Assembly: GCA_036250225.1 (NCBI GenBank)
Contig: JAPZLL010000002.1
Location: 1,736,001 to 1,800,000, forward strand
Origin: Cercophora sp. LCS_1
Taxonomy: Eukaryota > Ascomycota > Sordariomycetes > Sordariales > Lasiosphaeriaceae
Reading direction: 5' to 3'
Length of the DNA stretch: 64,000 nucleotides
This document shows, piece after piece, positions 56,349-64,000 of this stretch. The notes beneath the pieces were generated by a model. The model did not search any database and was not told the DNA's origin. It saw nothing but the letters and a program-made list of their open reading frames with translations. Numbering within the stretch: position 1 is the stretch's first letter; each line of letters starts with the position of its first letter. The translations under genes and the position numbers were made by a program.

Positions 56349-57587
56349 TTAGAGAGTGTCTTGTAGCTTCTTCACCCCTAACTGCTCGGCCACCGCCTTC
56401 ACAATCCCCTCAATCTCGCCCTCCAAGTTTGCACCGTTCTTAGCGTCCCAGGCCAGATACTTCCTCGCTCTGGAGGCCACACTCTTTGAGTTCCTTCCCA
56501 AAGTTGAATCTGTTACATCATCCGGGCCCACTGTCTTGCAGACAGCCTCCTTGAGATATCCCTGATTCACAGCCTCTTGCGCAACGGCAGCTGCCACTTT
56601 GGCCCACACGTGCGGCTTGCCATTCTCGCAAAAATAATACGCCTTGAGCCCGAACAACTCGGGGTCCTTGCTCTTCTTGGGGTCGAGGGCTGCACCCACA
56701 ATGGCAACAAACAGTGACGAGACGTCGTGAATGTGCACATTGTCCCACTCCGTCAGCCCAGGGGGGCCAACTACCGGGGCGAAGCCGTTCTTGAAGACAT
56801 AGCGCGCAAGGTTGGGTATCTGCTGGGTAAGCGTGTTGACGGGGCCACGGCCTTTGCCGTAAATGGTGCAGGGCGCGACAATGGCTGTCTTGATGTGATT
56901 GCCGAGATGGTTGTGGTCAAGCACAATCGTGTCGACATCGCGATGCATGGCCGACATGGGGAGAGTGATAAGCCGGATGATGTCGTCAATGTCGTCGTAC
57001 TTCTCGCGGGGCAGAGGGGGCTGACCCGCACGACCCGCGTATGCGTCGTACCATTGCAGAATGCCTGTGCCAGAGAGATGGATCCAGAAGATCGGGTTGG
57101 AGGCGGTGCGGTCGGCCTTCAGGATGCCGGCAGAGATGGCTTTGGCGGAGGGCACATCGTCGGCTGACTCGGCCGTATCTGCGAGCGTTAGTTTGTCTAG
57201 TGGGTTGCACAAAGAGGGGTTTCAACGCACGGAGGACGATGTCGGTCTTACTGGCCTCTTCCTCCAGGACTTGGAGGTAGGATGCAGATTCGGTCGTGTA
57301 CACAATCTTGATCCTATCTTCAGTGTACTTTTCCTGGACAAGCTTGGCGCGACTCTCGCTGCGGACGACAAGGGTGTACTCGAGCTCAGGGTGAGCCTTC
57401 TGGAGGGCGTAGAAGACGTCGCCGCCAATGTATCCTGGTTTGGCAACGTTTAGAGGCTTGACCTAGGTCCAATCGCGATGTGAGCTTGGCTTACCCGTCA
57501 CACCGGTGCTTCAAACCGGATATTGTTAGCTATGTTTTCTTGGAAAAGGGGCGATGGGGTTGCTTACAGCAACAGCTTGGAAGGCAT
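56349..57587 (-). CDS. NAD(P)-binding Rossmann protein, epimerase/NmrA-like
   Basis: Four exons (57587-57568, 57508-57495, 57434-57231, 57178-56349) encode 355 residues. The first two are only 20 and 14 nt, but all junctions have GT...AG and together they rebuild MPSKLLLTGVTGYIGGDVF, a textbook dinucleotide-binding motif (TGVTGYIG, residues 8-15). The splice at 57231/57178 yields DIVLHTAESADDVPSA, also typical of the family. Later segments are FWIHLSGTGIL, IKTAIVAPCTIYGKGRGPVN, with a Tyr possibly of the active-site kind, and EWDNVHIHDVSSLFVAIV. These short-chain-type proteins reduce or isomerise small metabolites, but the substrate cannot be told from sequence. Its stop lies 65 bp from the end of the convergent GH36 gene. 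Confidence 0.87.
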
Positions 57588-58455
57588 CTTGCGAGAGTTC
57601 ACAACAGACGGTTGTTCTTGGTGCGATGATGACTGGGTATTCGAGAGCTGCGGGAATCAGACACTTAAATACTTATGGATGTAAGTGGCAGAAGTGCGAT
57701 GAAACAGCTTTGTTTTCGATCTCGAGCATTAATAATGGTTGAACAGTTGGGGAACAATTGTTGACCCCTCATTGTTCAGCAACATCACGCAAGTGGTTAG
57801 TGATGTCATTTCCGGTGGTGGCACCGCGTAACCGTATAGCTTTGCCCTGTGATAGGGAAGGAAGGAATGAGATGGCATCTGGGTTCGTAGGAAGGCGCCA
57901 GCCTCGCTGTATCATTCCCGTCCCCCAGGCGGAAAGAGGAGTCTAGCACTCCACAATCGATGGTAACATGTCTGGCGGGCGGGGTTTCACCGTGTGCGTC
58001 GCTTGGAGGCTTGGCCAGCGAATGTGCCTCTCTCATGGGCTAAATTATCTTTTCTGGCTGGAATATTTACGTCTGGATCTATCATATTCCTTCTGTTCGA
58101 ACTGAATTGGGCTTCAACTTCCTTCCCTTGCCATTGACCTTGGATCAGTGGAGATTGATAAGCGTCGCGGAAAAAGCCGTCCGCCCAAAGTCAAGACTCG
58201 CAGGTGTCTTGTGGGATGATAGCACGGGCCAATTTCCGAGCCTCAGGCGATCAATTTTAGCGCGGGCGAAAACGGGCGACAAAGGCTTTCAGCCAAGCGA
58301 ACCTCGCTCGCCAGTCGAACGTGACGTGCAAACCGAAGCCGAATCGGTGACCACCACCGTCCAACCTCGACGTCAACCCGGTCTTGATAGACCTTCTCTC
58401 CCGCCGGCCTACCTTCTCTCCGCAACTGCCGTGCAGCATCGGCAGCTTCGTCACC
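57588..58455. other. Divergent promoter region between the epimerase-like gene and mS38
   Basis: An 868-bp region without recognisable coding content. An open + frame extends upstream of the mS38 start but has no conserved sequence. Confidence 0.45.
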
Positions 58456-59527
58456 ATGCTGCCCTCATCAGTGCGGCGAGTCATCGCGACGGCGCCAGCC
58501 TCGCCCGTCGTCTCCTCCCTGGCCTCGTCCACCCCCCGAGCCGCTGCTACCGCCGCCTATGGCCTCACCGCCAAACCCAATGGCCACCAAAGACGCTACT
58601 CTTCGTCGAAGCCTTCAAGTCCAGACGACGGCTCGCGGGATTTCGCTGCCCGTCCTTCAGTCCCGACAACCAAGCCCGCGGCGGAAAAAAGGAAACGAAA
58701 GGCGAAGGACAGCTCTGCGCCTCCCCCGCTGCCTAGTGTGCCCAGCACACGGCATATCAAGGATGAGGGTGAGCTCTCTGTGTTTGCCTTCTACTGAAGT
58801 GCTGTGTCGTTGACTGTCTTTTCTAGCTCTTGCTCTCTCCACCTTTTTTGCGCTCCACAGGCCCATCTCGGTGACACAGCTACTTCCAAAGCCTGTGACC
58901 GATGATGCCTTTGCCGAGATCTTCACACCACGAAGGGGACATCGGGTACAGGATGTGCTGTCTACTTTGTCGCAGACGGTCCACGATCTGGAACGACCTA
59001 TGTCCAAGATGAGCCTCGCCGATAAGCAAGCGCAAGAAGCCGAGGATGGTGTCGCCAGGCTGAGTCTCAAGCATGCCGACGGCAGCGAGACCAACATCAA
59101 CTTCCAGCTGAATTCCATGTCGGGCGACTTCCTGCCATTTACGCCCCCACCACCACCTCAGCCCCTCTCTGCCACTCCAGTCGAGGCCGAGGAGGTCAGT
59201 GCCGCCGCCGAGGAGCCTGTTGCCGAGGAACCCCAGACGCGGGTGTACAAGGCCATGGTAACGATTGAGGAGACAGTTGACACCGATGGCCAGTACAAGG
59301 TTGTGGCGCATAGCCCACAACTGGTCGAAGACGAAGCTCAGCCGCGTTCCTTTTTGGAGCGTCTGGCCCTGCGCCAGCTGAAATGGGAGGACGCCCGCCA
59401 ACAACAAGACCGAACGATGCACACCCTGAGCGTGAAGCGCATTCGCAAGCTCAAGATGAAGAAGAAGAAGTACAAGAAGCTGATGAAGCGGACAAGAAAC
59501 GAGCGGCGTAAGCTGGATCGGTTGTAA
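58456..59527 (+). CDS. Mitochondrial small ribosomal subunit protein mS38 (Cox24/AURKAIP1 family)
   Basis: Component of the mitochondrial ribosome small subunit; the yeast homologue Cox24/Qri5 is needed for translation of COX1. Exons 58456-58768 and 58827-59527 give 337 residues. The N-terminus MLPSSVRRVIATAPASPVV is an Arg/Ser/Ala-rich mitochondrial presequence. The intron uses G|GTGAGC and TTCTAG and restores ALALSTFFALHRPISVTQLL; a closer CAG at 58860 would run into a stop. The middle is Pro/Glu-rich and variable. The C-terminus is the diagnostic basic block, SVKRIRKLKMKKKKYKK followed by LMKRTRNERRKLDRL, which threads into ribosomal RNA. Fungal members are longer than animal ones because of the variable middle. 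Confidence 0.9.
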
Positions 59528-59752
59528 TGGGATCAGCATTGGCTGTTTGCGCGTTGTAAATATCCTACTCTTACCCTGTTCAAGCTCCTGCCATCTCGGT
59601 GTGCATCCCAGCATCGTCTTGCATCGCATGGGCTAGTTTCTCGCATTTCATTCTGTTTCTTCCAGCGCATAGACGAAGGAAAGGAGGCAGCTGGGCTAGC
59701 TAGTCTCTGAGTAGCGGAAATGGGACTACAAATGATCATGTAACAACACAAT

Positions 59753-59771
59753 TCTCTCTCTCTCTCTCTCT
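59753..59771. repeat. TC dinucleotide microsatellite
   Basis: Nine TC units plus a T between the convergent 3' ends of mS38 and the thioredoxin-fold gene. A simple repeat likely to vary in length between strains. Confidence 0.85.
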
Positions 59772-59820
59772 GCCCTGTAAGATATAGATTCCTTCACATG
59801 TTTGTTCAACAACAACAAAT

Positions 59821-60522
59821 TCAAACAACACTCTTCCCTAACCACTCCACCCACTGCTCCTTGGTCCACCCACTACTAAACTCCCCAGCCACAACCCCGT
59901 TGAACAACACCGTCGGCGACACATGCACCCCCGTCAACCGCGCCATCTTGACAATCACCTTGATATCATTCGTCACCCCGTTCCCAATATTCAAACTCCC
60001 GTCCTCGGCGGGTTTGTCGGGTACAGCAAGCAGCTTGTACACATCGTCCTCGCTCACCCCGACACTACTAGCAGCTAGCTTGGCGAGTCGTCGGTACGTG
60101 TCATTGCGGGCTTCGTGCACCACGTTGACGTCGAAATAGTCCTTTTGCGCGGCGAAGAGCGCGGCGCTAAAGGCCCAGAATTTGGTCGGGTCTGCGTTGG
60201 TCAGGCGCTGCACGGCTACGGCTGCTTCGTGGGTGAGGGTTGATGAGGGGTGCCAGGGTTGGATCTGTTGGCGGATGATGACTTGGAGGGGGGCTGCGAG
60301 GGGCTGGGATGAGAGAGAGGGGAGGACGGAGGTATAGACGGTGTTGAAAAGTTCTGGAGGTTTTGTTAGTTGCGGTGGACAGGAAGAGGGAGGGGACGGA
60401 CTGGCTGAGAAGGGGCAGACGTAGTCCAGGTAGAGCTCGAGGGTGTGTGGGTTGGCGGAAGACGTGGCTGAGGGAGGAGAGAGGAGGAGGCGGTGGCCTG
60501 CGAACTTGGGGGGGAGGGCCAT
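59821..60522 (-). CDS. Thioredoxin-fold (DsbA-like) protein lacking the CxxC second cysteine
   Basis: Exons 60522-60402 and 60353-59821 give 217 residues. The start MALPPKFAGHRLLLSPPSAT leads to HTLELYLDYVCPFSAKLFNT, the beta-strand and active-site position of DsbA/thioredoxin-4 folds. The intron (49 nt, ACTAAC branch) falls inside this motif and joins it correctly. The usual CxxC reads CPFS, so only the first cysteine is kept. A cis-proline region follows late, GVHVSPTVLFNGVVAGEFSSG, and the end TKEQWVEWLGKSVV is helical. No signal peptide is present. With one cysteine it cannot be a classical dithiol oxidase; a glutathione-dependent or non-redox role is possible. Exact function is unknown. 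Confidence 0.82.
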   Translation of the reverse strand: MALPPKFAGHRLLLSPPSATSSANPHTLELYLDYVCPFSASPSPPSSCPPQLTKPPELFNTVYTSVLPSLSSQPLAAPLQVIIRQQIQPWHPSSTLTHEAAVAVQRLTNADPTKFWAFSAALFAAQKDYFDVNVVHEARNDTYRRLAKLAASSVGVSEDDVYKLLAVPDKPAEDGSLNIGNGVTNDIKVIVKMARLTGVHVSPTVLFNGVVAGEFSSGWTKEQWVEWLGKSVV

Positions 60523-62343
60523 GTTGTTTGGTGTTTGGTTTGGTTTGGTCAGGTCAGGTCAGGTTTGTCCGGGCTGGAGCTTAGGTTTATTTGAGGATGC
60601 GATGGGTGTAGTAGTGTAGTTGTCATGCAAGTAGTGAGGGCAGTTGGATCGGTATTTAAAGTCAGCCAGGCAAGGCTATGAGCTTGGAGATGTGGAAAAA
60701 GCTCCCGAATGTTTGCGATTTGGAATAAGGGATCTCCGGAAGCTCCCTTCTCCTTGAATGCGATGATGCCGTTGTTCCACTCCGTAGCGTCGGGTGGGGG
60801 GAGGCTTACACATCACATACCCGATGCCGCTTCTGACAAAGCACCCACCCACCCCACTGGTTGGGTATTTGGATACCTATGTTCCTGCCTGCAGTACGTA
60901 GACACCTTGGTGAGGGGTAGTTGCATCATCCTGTTGTCATCCGAGAGGAGAAGGTGCATTTCTTGGCAGCTTTGGCAATGAACAAAGTTTGATGGGACTT
61001 GAGGCGATTTTCACTCTGTGCATTCATTGGAAACAAGGTATATCAATTCAATACTTGAAATGATGCGGGGTGGTGTTAGGGGTCTTTTGAGCTCATAGTT
61101 ATGCCTTTTCGCCATATTTTTGAGTGTACTTGCCTATATCTGGTCCAACTGTCTTTCCGTACGCGAATGACATGCGCTGACAATATCTAAAAAGTCGAAG
61201 ACAAACCACTTCCAGTACAACTTACGTGATCGATCCTGGGTTCTATGTCCCCATCACCACCGCCGAACACTAACGGATGGGAATATTGTAGCTGGTGAAG
61301 ATGCTCGCGATAATTACAGTTTGAGCGGCTCTCCTGGCAGTTGTATAGTTTCTGATGCCAGTCCTCTTCGCCGGTTGCTTCAACAAAGTGGCTACACTTC
61401 AACACCATCTGCTGGAAATACTTGATGGAGATGTTTGGTCCCCACGGTCTTTTATTCCGTCCTCATAAATAAAAATAAAAACAAGGACGCTTTTGCACAC
61501 CATCGGATACCCGAAGCAAATCCCTGGTCATGTCTACGCTCGAGGCACTGAAGAGTATCAATCAGCGCGGGTATCAACACAGTGCCGACTATACTTGCCA
61601 TGTCTCACAAGCCCTGTCTTTCTAGAACGAGTCATCGTGTGAGCAACGGTCCATTGGACACAACGCTGAGTTTTGCAATGCGAGTGGTGAGTTCTTAGAC
61701 GTAGATGGAACCGTCCCTAGATCATTCCCCATCAAACCCACCGACAGAGGCGGGTTGTCATTTTGGACAAGCTGAAGTTGAAATTTAAAAGACTGACTAT
61801 AACAGTAGCCACAAAATCCTCTCGCAAACACATCTGAATAAATTGGCGGGAGTGTTACCCCCTACGCAGTGCGCTCGAGAAAGCAACCGCCCCTGAGGAA
61901 AAAAGTACCGATAAAAACCGAGGCTCCGGGGGCATGTCCTAAAAGGGCAAAAAGAAAACATACATCGACGTGTGCCTGATTCGAACAGACGCTCCCGAAG
62001 GAATTAGATTTCAAGTCTAACGCGATAACCACTCCGCCAACACGCCTTGTGGTGCTGTATCGGGTCGTTATTGATGCTCGAGACGTACGGACTCTGGCGG
62101 CGTGCCACAAAGCCGAGATGCGCCCAAGTTGTTTCAAAGCGTCATACAGATGGTTGCCGGAATTGCAGAAACACTTCGAGGAAAACTGAACAGACCCATC
62201 CGTGCTTGGTTGGCGGTGGAGAACAGGAAGAGGAATCACAAAGCGTGGTGGCAAAGTGGGGGGACGTTGTTTTCATTCATCATTCATTACGGTCCTGCGT
62301 GCCGACAAATCTCGGCGCAGAGACGGCTGTGTTATTTTGTTGT
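60523..62343. other. Intergenic region containing the tRNA gene
   Basis: Apart from tRNA-Ser at 61966-62046 no gene was recognised. A short T/C/A-rich repeat-like stretch precedes the thioredoxin gene start (GGTTTGGTTTGGTCAGGTCAGG near 60538). The right end includes the NOG2 3' UTR. Confidence 0.45.
61966..62046 (-). tRNA. tRNA-Ser(UGA)
   Basis: An 81-nt intronless type II tRNA on the minus strand. The acceptor stem pairs GGCGTGT with ACACGTC, followed by discriminator G. The D arm contains the A box TGGCGGAGTGG. The anticodon stem TTAGA/TCTAA closes the loop CTTGAAA, giving anticodon TGA. A 13-nt variable arm (TTCCTTCGGGAGC) is as expected for serine. The T arm is GTCTG-TTCGAAT-CAGGC, carrying the B box. 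Downstream on the gene strand the run TTTTCTTTTT serves as a Pol III terminator. Confidence 0.96.
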
Positions 62344-64000
62344 CTACCTGCCCTTCCTTCTCTTCTTCGGCACTGGTGGTGCCTCTTCTTCTTCTGACTC
62401 GACGAGCTCATCGGCGCCCTCAATCTCGATATCAGACGCTTCTGCCTCATCGTCCTCGGCATCATCGCCCTCCGACTCTGAACCGCTTTCCTCTTCCTCT
62501 TTCTCATCCTCCGAATCCTCCAGGGGTATCATATCTTCGGCACCATCCACCTCAGCCGCCTCCTCCTCATCTCCTTGCTCGGAATCACTGTCACTTGAGA
62601 AGCCCGAGAAATCGTCATCCTCCTCCTCATCGTCATCTTCAGCTGCGTTATCCGCCGTTGTAGCAGAAGCAGCCGAGTTGTGCATGACACTGTCCGCCTC
62701 ATCGCGCTTCCGCTTCAGAGGCATCTCGCCGTAGAGGCCCTGGCGGCCCTCCATGACGCCGTCATCCTCAGTACCCTCCATAGCTGGTGCTGGAGTGAAC
62801 CATGGGATCTTGCCGCGCATAAAGTCGTTGAGAACCATCTTGGCCACACCGTCGACGTCTGGTTCACCGCCCTTCAGAAGCCTGCCACCTTTCCTGGCGA
62901 GAAGCTCGAGGAACTCCATGTGATCCTTCCACCCCTTCAACTCATAGGTCCGCTCCATATGATGCAGCTTGACCTTGTTCAGGACGGCTGGGATGTATTG
63001 CTCGGGGTTGTCTACGTTCTCAACGCGGACGACACCACGGAGAAGGAGATCCTGAGGGGTATCGTTCTGGTTTGGTGGGACGATACCGGGGCAGTCGATC
63101 AAGTATATCCTACGCATCAGGGTGACGTACTGCCAGACCTTGGTCTCGCCTGGGATCGGCGCAACTTTGGCCACTGGTTTACCCCTAAGAGCGTTGATGA
63201 TACTCGACTTTCCGATATTGGGATAGCCGATGAGACCAACGCTGATCTGCTTGCGGTCTTTGTGGAGAATGCTGAACTGGCGCAAGAGGTCGATCAGAGA
63301 GCCACGACCAAAGGGGTTCTTCATGCTTGCTCGCATGGCGCATGTTGGGTGATCTTTTTGGAGGACACGGATCCATGCAGCCTGATGCCGTTAGTGTATG
63401 CAAACAGAAAGGCAAACAATAACAGTGTTGTGGTACGGGAAATGTGCGTTTCTTCACTAAGAAGACCACCATGCTGCCAGCGCAAAAGGCCGGTGATGGC
63501 CTTCAACTCATCAGAAAAGCCTCCGGTTACCCGTGGCGTTCCCCAAGACGGAGATAACCAGTCCCCAGCCTGATGACCAGGCCAGAGACAGTGGGAGGTG
63601 GATCTTAATCTTCCAGCGATGTAACGGACATACTCCATCGAGCATTGAAAATGCGGAATACGACCTGACAAAATCCCTGGGACAGCCTCGCGGCAAGGCA
63701 ACATGTGCCGAGCAGAAATGCCAAAAAGAGAACTGGATGGGGAAGACAGAGAGAGTGAAATGAACTCACTGCTGTTTTTGATGGAACAAGATCGATCTTG
63801 TTTAGGACAAAAACGAGATGTTTATGCGGTGCCTCGGCAGCGAGGTACTTCTCAACATGGCGACACCTGGTTCCAATAGGATCGCGGGCGTCCAACACAT
63901 GGAGGATGACATCCGAAGAGTCAATAACCTTGTCTATGACCAGTTAGCGCGCACCTCCGTTCAGGCAGTCGCAGAACATACAAAGCTCGTTCCAGATACG
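62344..64000 (-). CDS. NOG2: Nucleolar GTPase Nog2/Nug2 (partial, 5' end beyond the window)
   Basis: GTPase of late nuclear 60S ribosome maturation. Exons seen: 64000-63982 (cut by the edge), 63933-63770 and 63381-62344, about 406 residues of the C-terminal part. The GTPase motifs are in circularly permuted order, as in the YlqF/Nog2 family: VLDARDP, then G4 VLNKIDLVPS, G5 MRASMKNPFGRGS, G1 GYPNIGKSS, G2-region PGETKVWQYVT and G3 LIDCPGIVPP. The end of the domain carries RGKIPWFTPAP. The C-terminal tail is strongly acidic and closes with basic PKKRRKGR. The splice at 63933 (CATAG|AC) rather than at the nearer AAG restores NELYKVIDSSDV. The 388-nt intron 63769-63382 is several times longer than the others here and appears to encode an H/ACA snoRNA. 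Confidence 0.94.
63440..63686 (-). ncRNA. snR191: Box H/ACA snoRNA, snR191-like, inside the NOG2 intron
   Basis: Two H/ACA hairpins on the gene strand. 5' hairpin: lower stem CCAGGGA/TCGCTGG (63680-63674, 63619-63613, one mismatch), pocket strands TTTTGTCA and GTTACA, upper stem GGTCGTATTCC/GGAGTATGTCC, then H box AGATTA (63611-63606). 3' hairpin: lower stem GCTTTTC/GAAACGC (63520-63514, 63452-63446, one mismatch), pocket strands TGATGAGTT and TTAGTGAA, upper stem GAAGGCCATCA/TGGTGGTCTTC, then ACA (63445-63443). Each box lies 14 nt from the first guide base. The 5' pocket pairs with rRNA GUAAC-UA-UGAC, the 3' pocket with ACUA-UG-ACUC: both in 25S helix 69, at two uridines 2 nt apart. Yeast snR191, in the NOG2 intron, guides the same pair. 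Ends are approximate; transcription is inferred. Confidence 0.82.

Noticed and set aside
58769..58860. mS38 intron ending at CAG 58860
   Set aside because: Joining there puts TGA in frame four codons later. The TTCTAG acceptor at 58826 restores a conserved reading.
63505..63514. CTGATGAG in the NOG2 intron as a box C of a C/D snoRNA
   Set aside because: No box D (CTGA) at a fitting distance and no terminal stem; the same bases form the left pocket of the H/ACA 3' hairpin.
63554..63572. The extra hairpin followed by TGGTTAT as the guide for the second helix 69 uridine
   Set aside because: The right strand could pair in register with GUAACUA, but the left side (CTCCCACT) is not complementary to ACUCUC and no ACA follows at 14-16 nt. 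The downstream hairpin satisfies every rule.

Overview
This window is nuclear DNA of a filamentous ascomycete (Pezizomycotina, most likely Sordariomycetes). Genes are split by short introns, mostly 50 to 115 nt, with GT...AG ends and CTAAC/CTGAC branch motifs. The protein set is typical of such fungi: RlmA-type MADS factor, CORVET Vps8, MPP-beta, DSD1 and a long TAF1 without bromodomains. No transposon, virus, CRISPR or secondary-metabolite cluster is visible. All coding calls come from reading frames, splice signals and recognised motifs; no database was searched.

Layout. 0.5-2.6 kb: a fumarate reductase with a C-terminal cytochrome b5 domain (+). 6.8-13.7 kb: a hexose-type MFS transporter and a secreted GH31 alpha-glucosidase, both +, a plausible pair for cutting maltose or starch oligomers and importing glucose. 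14.1-18.2 kb: a secreted single-pass protein (-), a 2OG-Fe(II) dioxygenase-like gene (-) and FRG1 (+). 19.9-21.9 kb: an RlmA/MEF2-type MADS-box factor (-) with a 5.5 kb empty upstream region that holds two tandem MEF2/Rlm1 sites. 27.5-31 kb: TAF1 (-). 31.9-33.4 kb: D-serine dehydratase-like DSD1 (+) with a GC-AG intron. 33.8-41.9 kb: ARP4, PIG-P/GPI19 and VPS8, all -. 42.4-43.5 kb: a GPALPP-motif nuclear protein (+). 44.3-45.9 kb: a membrane RING-H2 protein (-). 46-51 kb: a 5 kb gene-free stretch. 51-57.6 kb: MPP-beta (-), a raffinose-synthase-like GH36 (+) and an NAD(P)-binding epimerase-like protein with a 14-nt microexon (-). 58.5-60.5 kb: mitochondrial ribosomal mS38/Cox24 (+) and a thioredoxin-fold protein (-). 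61.97-62.05 kb: tRNA-Ser(UGA) (-). 62.3-64 kb: the 3' part of NOG2, running off the right edge (-).

The most notable finding is in the last intron of NOG2. At 388 nt it is far longer than the other introns here. On the gene strand it folds as a complete box H/ACA snoRNA: two hairpins, an H box AGATTA and an ACA box, each box 14 nt from its guide pocket. The two pockets match, in exact register, two uridines two nucleotides apart in helix 69 of 25S/28S rRNA. S. cerevisiae snR191, which lies in the NOG2 intron, guides those same two sites. The host gene, the RNA and its targets therefore appear conserved together.
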